64,000 nt of DNA from Paragonimus skrjabini miyazakii (lineage: Eukaryota > Platyhelminthes > Trematoda > Plagiorchiida > Troglotrematidae): assembly GCA_014338405.1 (NCBI GenBank), contig JTDE01000024.1:54428-118427 (forward strand), read 5' to 3'. The notes under the pieces are model-generated. The model saw only the letters and a list, made by a program, of their open reading frames with translations, did no database searches and had not been told where the DNA came from. The translations under genes and the position numbers were made by a program. This document shows, in pieces, positions 46,098-56,793 of the stretch. Within the stretch, counting starts at the first letter, position 1, and each line of letters opens with the position of its first letter.

Positions 46098-46612
46098 TGA
46101 TCGCAGCTGTCGCATTCCCATAGACTTTCCAGTCGGCCATTTTCGAAAAGAAGCACCAGACTCGAGTTTCGCTCTCCTTAGAGCCAGTCAGTAGCGCATA
46201 TCCACGTCACTGGCGGGACTAGAACCACGGACACGCTGTTCATGAGGCAACCGTGTTTACCACTGCGCCATTGACCTCACGTTAGGCACGACCGAATTAT
46301 CATATGTGAAACGCTCAACCATTTTCGCTCGTGAGTAGTGATCAGGTTGCCCGATCGCCTCGAGAGGAGACACAGTTGCTGTCTGTTAACTCTAATCAAT
46401 GACCCCTCGACGAGGACTTATGTGCAAGTTGAGGTCACAGAAATCATCAACTCGTTGGACAGCATTTTGATTAGTGATTATTAGTGGGGGATTTTGATTT
46501 CCATATGGATTGAGCCTCATCCACAATTGATTGTAGCCGTCGCATTCCCATAGACTTTTCCGTCGGCCATTTTCGAAAAGAAGCACCAGACTCGAGTTTC
46601 GTTCTCATCAGT
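46095..46612 (-). repeat. hammerhead SINE-like repeat, more than one unit in tandem
   Basis: Read on the minus strand from 46612: partial ribozyme (46583-46611), body, tail, leader (block ending GTGTCTCCTCTCGAGG), A box TGGCGCAGTGG (46260-46270), B box GGTTCTAGTCCC (46215-46226), complete ribozyme segment (46153-46197), body. The two predicted cleavage points are 430 bases apart. This is the reference copy for the family. A and B boxes point to RNA polymerase III transcription. Confidence 0.8.
46153..46197 (-). ncRNA. hammerhead ribozyme motif (core altered)
   Basis: Stem II (GCTCT-AAGG-AGAGC), GAAA, helix III CTCGAG and the GTC cleavage triplet are intact. Helix I pairs with wobbles (GCGCTA/TGGTGC). 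The first box reads CTGACTG instead of CTGANGA, which should block activity. Confidence 0.65.
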
Positions 46613-49344
46613 TTTGATTTTTTATCAAGATTTTAACGAAATGCACGTGCTGTCTACCGTGGCTTCCTTCCTACTTTCACAAAAAATGTATTCAGATTTG
46701 ATCGTACGTTTTAGCCCTGTCATGACTCACCCTGTACCACCATTCTAGCTGTTATGCACATAGGCTGGTTCACTATATTGGTGGAACTGTTTTCTCCAAG
46801 CAACTCATAATGCAAGCCAAAAACAACCATCTAGTCGATGGAAAATGGAAACTCTTTCATACTTAAAGAAGTATGTTTTATTAAATAATAGCCAAAAAGT
46901 GATCGCTTTGTGTTCAAAATAGCCAAACTAAATAAGATCTGATTACATCACAGGTGTTTGCAGTTATTTTCATGAAAAACTGACTGGACGTGATAGTGCG
47001 GGATATCAGAGGATAGAATACTTCATAAAATGGTGTCGCATCAACGGGATATTGAGCGGACTTGCTTTCTCTCCGTATGGAAGAAGCAACCGGGGTATCA
47101 ATTGTGTTGTAGCCGCACACCTGCTTCATAGTGTTATTACCAATTGCTCAGGTTCAAAGGCTTTATGACAGCCTTGTGTGATTAGTTTTCACTTTGCTTA
47201 GTTACTCAGCCAGAAAATGAAACAGAGACGCCCTGTACACTCACCGATAACTCCATGATCAGAAGATTCGAGGTTAGGTTGACGCTACTGAGTAATGTGT
47301 AAATTACTGATCGCATTCCACGAGTTCTGATTAATTGAAACTGAATGGATTGTTTGATTTTCAAAGCGCACTTAATCTAATGCTTTCACTCGTGATTTCA
47401 GTTGAACCTCAGCAGCCTACCGATGCTAAGACTGTGTAATAGTATCTGGTGAACACCAGCAAGCAACCGAGTATAATTTAATCATCATAAACATAGAACG
47501 ATAGTCAACGTTAGAACGAGAGTTAGTCATAAGTATTTTGGAAGAGTTTACTTCAAGCACAGAACCTCCGCACAATTAAATTCCAGCTCCATAACTAGAT
47601 AGCAAGGATGAAGTATAAGTATGCACTTGTAACTGGAGAAAACAAAAATCCAGGTTTTTGACAATTCTGTCAGTAAACCGTTGAAGAAAGTGCCATTTAT
47701 AGTGTTATAATCATCAGTTACGCGACTACTGAACTAGTTTATGACATTTTTGGCAATGTTGCTATACTTAACGGGGGCTCAAAGAGAGGCTTTATAGTTG
47801 ATTACCGATTATTTGGTTTAATCCCGATTAATTATTCTGTAGACTTTCACTCCTGATCAACATGTAAATGTATGAGACGAGAAGTGAACAAAAAACGTGG
47901 TTTTCCAAATCTTTTTACATTGTTCATCAGACAATTTGAAAACTTGAGGATATACACGTAGTGGATAGACATTTCAAATTGTCAGCAAGAACCGTGATGT
48001 GGTTAGCTGAAAAATCCATAATCAACGGTCTACACAGTTTCTCACAAGATCAGTGAATTACGGTGCGTTTTCTTTGTGATGATGTACTTTAGTTTCTACC
48101 AATAGTACTTGAATAAATCCTCTGTATTTTCTCAAGAGCTCACCTAAAGTGTGATCATCACTTGTTAATCATAATCTTCACTTCGAATATCATAAATCAA
48201 GTTATAGCAATTAACAACGACATCTGTTGGAATGGTTCTAGTCACTGTAATGAGATTGGACTGAAGCGGTTTCTTGATCGGTGAAGGTTCAGCCAATCAG
48301 TGTTCGCGCACAAGCTGCTACTAATGGACTTATGATCAAACTGGTGCCAACCATTCATACATGGCGATTAGCTGCAGTTGAATGCGCACTTGTTTCAAAC
48401 AACCGAGTGGTGAAAAAGCATAACAACAAACTGGTCAATCAATAGGTGGGGACGCTTGTCGCTTACTAATAGTCGTAGATGCTGCTGGTCCTCTATAAAA
48501 GGTGCTGTTTTTCCAATGAACTGAGATTGCTTAGTGCCGCCCAGATACGCTTTTTGATTTATCTCGATCAGGTAGATCAGCAAGCGAAAGTCACTTGTGC
48601 AGATAAGGTTGAAAACGTTTGATTATCTGTAGATCTGTCAGTCGAGAAAACTTTAACCACAAGTTACAAGAAAGGCTCAGACCAAATTAAATTTCAAAAA
48701 ATGACTACATTTTTGTACCGTTTGAGTGATTTTCACTTCTTTTCCAAGTATAAATGATCGAAAAAGAAGGTTTAACCAAAAGCTTCCGTTTCTACTGTTA
48801 AGACCAAACAAATGATATTTCGTAATGTTTTGGGAAAACTTTCAAAAATCCTCTATCCCAACGTCAATTAACGGCCAACAGAACAAACTCATAGTGTTGT
48901 ATTTCATCAACGAGGAGCATGATGAAACCTATTAAGCTGAACTGCTGAACCAATGCTAGCAGGATTGTGGAATATTATTTAATAATTAGTAAAATGCACT
49001 TAGCTCCTTCTGGGGGTTCTTTTGATGAAAGTTATTGAACTCTATTACGAAAATACGCAGAGTTTAATAATGTTTACCTTTGTATGCAGGAGTAAACACG
49101 GTAGAAGTGCTATGCAAAATTAACAGGTCTTTCATAAATCTCTTAGTATCAAATAAAAACAACGTGTCACTTTCATATCGAAATATCCGCCCACAAGATT
49201 AGTGATTGTGTCAATACGTGCAATGAAAATGTGAAATTCATACAGTATAAGCATCTTGTGATTAAATTGTGCACTTTTGTAGGTTTCGTAACAGATTATG
49301 CGAGCCTCGTGTTTAACCTTTTAATTGGATTGTACAGCTTAAAA
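46613..49344. other. no gene recognised
   Basis: AT-rich sequence with short chance frames only. No repeat or exon with good signals on both sides was seen. Confidence 0.5.
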
Positions 49345-49575
49345 GTTTAACCATATTCAGCTTACTGATGAGTAGTCAGGGATTTGGTTTTCATACAGAT
49401 TAAAAAACACCCACAATTCATTGCAAATGTTGCATTCACATAGACTTTCCAGCTAACCTCTTTCTAAAGAAGCACTAGACTCGAGTTTCGCTCTCAATAA
49501 ATCTCGTCAGTGGTGCACATCCTAGCCACTGCCCGGCCACTCTTTCATGAGGTAACCATGTTCATCACTGAGTTC
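49345..49575 (-). repeat. hammerhead SINE-like repeat with intact ribozyme core
   Basis: A minus-strand copy has A-box part (GTGATGAACATGG, about 49550), a damaged B-box region, the ribozyme (49472-49516), body and tail (to about 49345, where CCCTGACTACTCATCAG is read). The leader is missing. Confidence 0.7.
49472..49516 (-). ncRNA. hammerhead ribozyme with complete catalytic core
   Basis: The core boxes are CTGACGA and GAAA, helix III is CTCGAG and the cleavage triplet GTC, all intact. Helix I (GCACCA/TAGTGC) has one mismatch and stem II (GATTT-ATTG-AGAGC) is weakened. Of the ribozyme-repeat copies in this window, this is the one most likely to keep some activity. Confidence 0.7.
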
Positions 49576-50088
49576 CACCGTAATTGAGAAGCTTGCATTT
49601 GAATGAGTATGTTGGTAAGTACTCGCTATTGAATCCCTCAGGACGAGCTTTTTTCTACGTTGTTTTTTAATAAAAACACCAAGGGAGTTTTTCACACATT
49701 TTAACTTGCCGAAGAAAGGGGAATAATCCCCCGGTGTCTGCATGATACCAGCTACCTGTGGTTATCGTTTTGAAGTCAATAGAATCGCCTCAGTTGCGGG
49801 GTTTAATAGAAACACACTTCGACTACTTCTGATGACATGCCTTATGTCGAAAAAATAAACATGAAGATCATCAACGAACAGTATAAAAACATTTTGTTCT
49901 TGAATCAACTCGTTAAATTGATTGCTTGCTAAAGTTACCATCAATATTAGCCCGTCAGACAAACATCAATACACCCTCTCTATAAGACCGGACTGTTGGA
50001 TAGCAGCCGTACTTTAGGGCAGATGGACTTGAACTATATAATGAACGCCTCATCGTTTGTCATCTACAGATTGTGCATTTTATTTCAG

Positions 50089-50317
50089 TGGTGCCAGATG
50101 CCCCCCAGAACCGTTGTCTGGGTGAGTTGAGTCAACCTACAGCCAAACCAATTAGAAGCTGTCTTCAAGTAGTATATCCCTTGGTTTTTGCTCATCTTCG
50201 TGACAAGCGTTACATGTCAGTGCAGTCCGAATTAAGCGATCAATATGCACGACTCTTCTTACTGTACCCTTGGAAACCAAAAATTACCGTGTTCACCTGG
50301 AATATAACTAAAATCTA
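50089..50317 (+). CDS. candidate internal exon, unknown protein
   Basis: An excellent acceptor (GTGCATTTTATTTCAG) and a good donor (ATCTA|GTGAGT) enclose 75 open codons: VPDAPQNRCLGELSQPTAKP at the start, then CLQVVYPLVFAHLRDKRYM and LSDQYARLFLLYPWKPKI. The amino acid make-up is gene-like, and the frame hits a stop exactly at the donor, as expected for an intron. A second donor-like CTGG|GTGAGT lies near the 5' end. No family is recognised, and no partner exon was found. Confidence 0.42.
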
Positions 50318-51868
50318 GTGAGTTCTAACTTCGCTGTCCTTAGAAAGTACCACTCTCTTTTACTAGTGGTGGTTGTACGTCCACCAAATCTATGGACAGG
50401 TTTGAAGCGGGTATGTTCCTCGAAAAACGTAATTCAAAACGTTATGGTTTCCTCGTCAGTAATGTAGTATAGCATGATACACGATATTTTTCTATTCGTC
50501 ATGCGCTAATTATCTGCCTAAGTTTATTGCATCCGGTTGTTGTCACAGCTGAGCATAGCAAAAATCGATCCGAAAAGTAGCTGACATTACTTCGTCTAAT
50601 AAAGACTGTACATGCCGAGTAGAGAATGACCGTGCACGAGGTCTATACTTTAGCGACACAGTCAGTTTGACTGAACGGTAAAACGAATAACAGCGCCTGA
50701 ACGATCATACCCAGAAAGCGTTCTAGAACGGTGTTGGTCAACAACAGTTGTATTTTTTTCTGAATCGGATTCCACATGCTTTTACCAGAATGGGTTCGGT
50801 AAAACGTGTTATTTGAGCAAACTTGCCAGAAAAGCACTACGCCGCCTCCATGCGTTTGTTAAGCACCATAAAATAGATATAACTATCGCCAACTTAGATG
50901 GCCAAAACAGTTGTTGGCCGTTCTCATTGTGTTTAACAATTGGAGTATTGGTGCTGGAATTGGCATCCAGAGAGAACTGAGAATAATTCAAACATTCAAA
51001 CGACAAGGCATATTTCTATGTGGCCAGCTGAATTTCACAGCAGCGCCTGAAAACTTTCGCCGGTGGTCGAGTGTCTGCGTCTTTGATCAATCGTCCTATA
51101 AGCGAAAGTGGACAACGCGTGAATCCACCTTAATGGTTCACAGCCGTGTTACGTAACCAAAGTTCAAGTCCGTTGAGGCTTATCGAACCTCCACAAAGCA
51201 GATACCTAAAACCAAACGTAATTATTGAAAAGCACCTTACTCTAATACTGTAGTTGCTTTGATTTTGATGAATTTCAATCATGCGGTATCATCTTGGTTA
51301 TAATCATTCCTCGGACATATAATTTATGTTTTTGACTGAAAAAAGCGCAGTAAACGATATCGTCGCACAATTTTTGTCTTCAAAATGTCTCCAAATACTT
51401 TAAATATTCCCAATACATTAAATATGAATATGCGTGAGACATCCTGACAATACTTTTCGTTTAATTAACACACTTTACATCTTCTATTTCAACGTTCCCA
51501 ATAAAAACTAGTATGTTTAGACTGGCCACTTCGAACTTTTACTACCCTGTGGTTTCCTGGCAGAGATACTTGAGACGTTCATATCTGAGACTAGTATCAG
51601 GCAATCACATTTAGGAAAACGATCATGGTCACTGACCAAATGCCTCAACTTGGAGTGTCACGCCATATACTGAGTGGGAAATGCGCCCTTCTACACCCAG
51701 ACGAAACCAGCTCTTCCTTCAGTTTGCATGCTATCAGATATCAAGGCTGTTTTGCTGATGTGGATATATCGTGAACAGAAAGTAGTTCTCTCGGCAATCT
51801 TGCCATCCTAAGCGTGGGCGATTGAAACTTAGGTATAGTGTAACTTGCAAACCGGCCGATTTTACTTG

Positions 51869-52093
51869 CGGACCAACTTTACGGCGACGTGGAGACACCA
51901 GGGGACAGCGTTCTTCTGAAGTAGGGGTTCCAGCAACAGTCCTGTAAAAGGTAACAATACAAACGACCATGAGCCAAAGGCCCGGTAATCCATGCACACG
52001 ACTTACACAAACAACAAAAACTGCATCAACAACATAGCAGCGCGCCTTGTTACACAACTCACATTCAACCCGTGTGCGCCTGCTGGTTTCGAC
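51869..52093 (-). repeat. interspersed repeat, unknown family, copy 1
   Basis: On the minus strand it begins GGTCGAAACCAGCAGGCGCA and ends GTAAAGTTGGTCCGCAAG. It aligns over its whole length (roughly three quarters of bases) with the plus-strand copy at 56571-56793. No A/B boxes or recognised coding. Confidence 0.65.
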
Positions 52094-52355
52094 CGCACGT
52101 TACAATAGATGCAAACGAACTCTGTGTAAGTGAGAGTTTTGGTAATTAATTTAAGTTTGGATTAAAAAGAGGCAGTTAGTTATAAACTGTTTGCTGACCC
52201 GGAAGAAGAATGCGACCTTCGGAACATTGGTGAAATAAGGGCTGTTCTGGTATGGAAACATAGGTAAACCAATTGTCTGGACAGAAATATGGGCAGGTTT
52301 TGCATCCAAATCTTATACGCAGCAAGGTTTTAGTGAGCGGTTTAATTCTGAAAAC

Positions 52356-52502
52356 CTAATAAACGAGAGAAAGGGGCCAATGATAAAAATCTTCTGCCAA
52401 ATACGGTTCCGTTATTTCCTTCACTAAAAAGACGTTGGTTTCAAAACGTTTCACAAACAACCTATGTAACCTGCTCCCTGAGAATTTGGGCATAACAGCC
52501 CA
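52356..52502 (-). CDS. candidate terminal exon of a three-exon gene
   Basis: An acceptor (TATTGATCAGCTTCCAG) precedes 48 codons and a stop, starting WAVMPKFSGSRLHRLF and ending WPLSLVY. Phase 0 start fits the exon at 52622-52764. The intron is 119 bases. Confidence 0.45.
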   Translation of the reverse strand, partial: WAVMPKFSGSRLHRLFVKRFETNVFLVKEITEPYLAEDFYHWPLSLVY

Positions 52503-52621
52503 CTGGAAGCTGATCAATACAAAATTGATCTCGGAACACATCCCAGCACGGGAGAGGAAACATGTGATGCAGATGCAAACTGATACCCATGTGTGCACCC
52601 AGTAACCGCCACACAACCCAC

Positions 52622-52764
52622 CTGCATCAGCGATCGCTCGTCATCTCCTGGAGAGCCATCACCAGGTGGACCCCATGCAGGCATTCTCGGTTGTTTACGC
52701 AACTGATAAGTCCCGGTTGTTAAGATAAGTTGAAGCAGTTGCTCTGATACTTTGGTGTCCACCT
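52622..52764 (-). CDS. candidate internal exon of a three-exon gene
   Basis: An acceptor (GCTGCACTCACAG) and a consensus-like donor (CTGATGCAG|GTGGGT) bound 143 bases. The translation is VDTKVSEQLLQLILTTGTYQ, then RKQPRMPAWGPPGDGSPGDD. Its first two bases complete the codon begun in the exon at 52982-53072 (GAG). Composition is GC-richer than the flanks. The gene is not recognised. Confidence 0.5.
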
Positions 52765-52981
52765 CTGTGAGTGCAGCTTGACTAGTTTATCGCTCCCATG
52801 GTAATAATGACATTGTTTGATTAGCGAACAGATCCACCGTGTGTTTCCCTGATATGTCTAATTTCACAATTGACCCCTGTTTTCCACCTTATAATCTCCT
52901 GATAATATGCAGAGAAATTTGCCAGGCCGTAAATCGTGCGCATTTACGTTTTTGACTGCTCTAACAAAATTGTATACTTAC

Positions 52982-53072
52982 CTTCTCCATCAGTGTTACA
53001 ATCCGTGGGCAGTAACACCAACTTCCCAAGTAAAATCGGACCACCTACCACGTCTGGGTCACCATAATCATA
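52982..53072 (-). CDS. candidate internal exon of a three-exon gene
   Basis: It ends in a consensus donor (GAGAAG|GTAAGTAT). The acceptor (AATTTTGGATTAG) is weak. The 30 codons read YDYGDPDVVGGPILLGKLVL and then LPTDCNTDGE. It leaves one base, in phase with the exon at 52622-52764. An overlapping plus-strand frame of 86 codons (52907-53167) competes. The three in-phase exons together are the best host-gene evidence here. Confidence 0.42.
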
Positions 53073-54719
53073 CTAATCCAAAATTCGTTTCCGTCGGTTC
53101 ACCGGTCGCATATGGCAGACAATGTTATTGCGGTCAACGCACGACCCCGGAAGTGACCGATGTTTGAGAGAGTGTGTTCGTCATTTTGCTGTGTCTGTAT
53201 TATCAGCCCAATCAACAATCCACGACTTTTCACCGAGTCAGCCCACGTTTTGGTTGATTGACATGTTCTCAGGCTTTTTGGTTTAGTTATTTAGTTGCAA
53301 AATTTGGGATAGCATTTATTGGCAGGCGAGGGTGCGCAATGTTATCAGATTCTTCGTGTGCTCATATGAATATTTTCGGCATTGTGGAGGTGAATGATTA
53401 CGGATTTCCTGCTTACCTACTAAGGTGGCACACTAATTGACATATACATGTAAATCTTGCTTGAACTTGTCATCTGAAGCTCACATCATCAGACATCAAA
53501 ACAGTGTTATTTGCAGTTGAGCACCAGTTTTGAAGATGATGCCGAAACTGCAGCAAATGAAACATGTGTCCATCCTTAATCAGTCCGGGTCAAGTTAATT
53601 ATCAATAGAGTCGAACTCGCTAATGAGTTTTTCCATAAGAGTTGAATAGCAATATCACAAACTGCTCGCAAATTTAAGATTTACTGGGTGTAAAACAATG
53701 GTGTGCCTCAGCTGTACTCACTTAGTAAGTACCGTCCAAGAGATGATATGAGATCACCAGTACCCTTGGATATTATGCGGACACATGCTTACTAACCTTT
53801 TTGATTCTATATGCCCAATCACTTATGCCGGATCCTCTCCTAGTCTATACATTTTGACAACAGTTCTGTTATTATCGACGTGTTAATTACTCAAAGATCG
53901 TCTAACAGAATTAGTTCTGGTAAACACGGTTGTCATTTTAAAGGCGGAATTGCAACCCACGTCACATTGTAAGCTAAAACCATGTTCCCATTGAGGCGTG
54001 TGTTCAACAAAACTGCTTTCGAACGCATTAACTAACAGTCTACCGACATTTTCATTCTGAAATATTTATCGTAAAGTTCTTTCAAGCATTCCACCATGGT
54101 CAGCAGTTAGTACAGTGAAAACGATACGGTTTTCTCATAGCGCGTCAAGAGGCGAAGATGGTAAGTTTGCTAGTGGGGTATCAGTGACGTTCCAGACACA
54201 GTGGCATGACTGTGTTTTCCTTAGCAGTGTTGGCATTGACGTATAACTCTCAAATGTTAAGTAGTAAAATTTCTTGGTCAGAGTCACGTGGATGCTGTAG
54301 GTGAGAATGTCCTGAGTCAAGCTGGGCTCTCAGATCAATGTATGATTAAGACGTAAGTAAACGTAGAATGAAATATAAGACAAAAAAATGAGACGGGAAT
54401 TACCAAGGTGAATCCAGGGAGATATTATTTGCAATGTTCAGACTAAGTGGTTTGTTTGGAAGATGAATTATTTAGAAGGCTGCAGTTGGGTCGACTTATT
54501 GCTCAGTTTTCTCAACCATCCGATAATGAGATCCGTTCGCCAGAATAATCGGATGTCTGACCATGTACTCACTGCCCTGATTTACGGCCGACGTACTTGT
54601 CTTCGCAGGTATAGTTAAAACCATGGATCAGGTGGTAGGTGGCGGCCAAGATTATGAGGTCCTTCTTTGATGACGATAATATTCACATGATCTGTTCAAT
54701 AAGCGAAAGGTCTGCTGCC

Positions 54720-55320
54720 TTTTACGTCAGCTTGACAACCGACGTAAGTCTGAACAATGTGGGTTTGTAAAGGGTGAGGTCGGAACTTTGAAAATGGAGG
54801 CATTTGCCCGAATAGCTGTTTTTTTTGTGATGTGTCAGGCCAGCTACCGAGCCATCTGCCCTTCTGGTCAGCGGGGCATTCAGAAAAGCTCTGTGTTTGA
54901 CGAGCTCAGCTTTGAACATCAATCTACTACTTTTACGGAAAGAATTACACTTGTAGCTGTAGAATCTCATCTTGGGATGCAATGATAAGAAACACATCAT
55001 TTGCATCTCAACCACATGGCGAAACCTTTTATGTTTCATGATACGTCTGTTAATCTGAATGGACTATGCATGTTTCCGCTGCCACTGGGGCTATTGGAGT
55101 GTTTACTGTGATTCCGTCTTCTTGTTTATAATAGACTTAGTACAAGAAAAACGCGGATTACGCATACAAAAACATAGTTATTTAAGCTTTTCGGAGGAAC
55201 TTCTTACTACATAATTTGGTTAGTTATATAAGTGTGAATTACACCAATTCTTCGTCCACGGATACCTTTGTAAACAAAGATTGAAGATTGGACGATGACA
55301 TCATCCTGCGGTTAATATTT
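54720..55320 (-). mobile_element. Penelope-like element relic
   Basis: The minus strand shows QSLFTKVSVDEEL (about 55.25-55.30 kb, the palm motif), then after decayed sequence HRAFLNAPLTRRADGSVAGL, HKKNSYSGKCLHFQSS and YKPTLFRL (54.73-54.92 kb). These match the blocks around the catalytic site in the other PLE copies. The YVDD motif itself is not recognisable. Old and inactive. Confidence 0.6.
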
Positions 55321-56570
55321 ATACTCAAGTCGAATTCGACGATTTGAAACGTGCACTTGTGACCAATTGTATTCACTTATAATCCTGCTGGCGCTGAATT
55401 GTTAATGCTAACGACCTGTTGGAACATGATAAGCTGCATTGTAACTGCTGATTTCTCCTGCTGTAGTTTACCACGTTTATAAAGCATTTAGTTTAAAAAG
55501 AGTTTGGTAAAATTTATTGTAGTGTACCTGCTGTCCCTAGCGGGCGCATATAAGAGTCGGGAAAATGTTTCTGAGTGCCAAGTACAGTAACTAATAGCAA
55601 AAAATGATTGCACCAACGTTGCGAAGTTAGAATCAGAAGGAATATACCATTGACTAATTTAATAACTGATCTTTGCTTTGAATCTGCATGTACCGCAGGG
55701 GTACCTGATAGGTTGCACGTAAGCTTACCAGTTATACAACTGAGCAGTTTTGCTCTTCTGATAAATCTGTTCATACCTCTTAAGGGCTTCGATGTTTCTG
55801 ATATCTGACAACTTTCCGACTATGCAATATTTTAACATTTCCCAAGTTAATTTCGTTTCCCTCCAGTAAATTACAATTCTTTTGACGCACAACTAAGACA
55901 ATCAGATTGTGTGTTTGTTTAAGTGTGCTAGCTAGTGTATAACAAAGGAAATCACAAAAAGCCGAAGGATGTCACGATCGTAACTCACGACGTTAACACT
56001 ACTAACCGGACAATCCGCTGTTGATTGCTATTACGTACCCTAAACCAGAATCTGATTTGGGTTTAACAATAGGTCTGACAGTAAATTCTCACTTAATATT
56101 TATTATCCATTAGAAACCTCCAATATTTGTCTCGATCGGTTCTATTCTGCAATACAGAACATAACAGACAAAAAAAACGCCAAACCTTGCGAGTCTGTGG
56201 AAACTGGGTGGAAAGTTATGAACGAAATAAACGAACTATTCTCTATATAAGTATACATGATTTTAACTACACGACTAGCCGAAACATACGGAAGTTCTAA
56301 TTAGTAATAAGTCCTGAAAAGGTGTGAAGAAATGGTAAAAATAGCTATCACTTGCCGCTTTGAAGTGAGCGCAGAATCTTTTTAACGATGCAGCATTTTA
56401 ACTTAGGAATATTTCAGATCTTAATGAAATTCCCACCGATTAATTCAACTGGGAAACTGAAAACTTGGTAAATGAATGATTACTGAACCATCTGTATCGT
56501 TTCCAGTGTTCTGAAATGTTATACGACTATAATAATTTGTTCCCTGGACTCATACTCTAACTTACGGTCG
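55321..56570. other. no gene recognised
   Basis: Non-coding DNA. The two opposed 60-86 codon frames at 55.5-55.8 kb lack splice or start support. Confidence 0.45.
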
Positions 56571-56793
56571 AAACCAGCAAACGCACACGGGTAGAATTTG
56601 AATTGCGTAACAGGACGTGCTGCTGCGCTGTTGGCACCGTTTATGTGTAGGTTGTGTGCATGGATTACAGGGTCTTTGGCTCATGCTTGCTTGTGTTGCT
56701 TCATTTTGCAGCAAAATTGCTCGAACTCCCCACTTTGGAAGAACGTTTTCCCCCGGTGTCTCCACGTCGCCGTAAAGTTGGTCCGCAAATGTA
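56571..56793 (+). repeat. interspersed repeat, unknown family, copy 2
   Basis: A plus-strand counterpart of 51869-52093, beginning GGTCGAAACCAGCAAACGCA and ending AAGTTGGTCCGCAAAT. The most conserved part is GTGTCTCCACGTCGCCGTAA. Overlapping open frames on both strands are repeat-derived. Confidence 0.65.
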
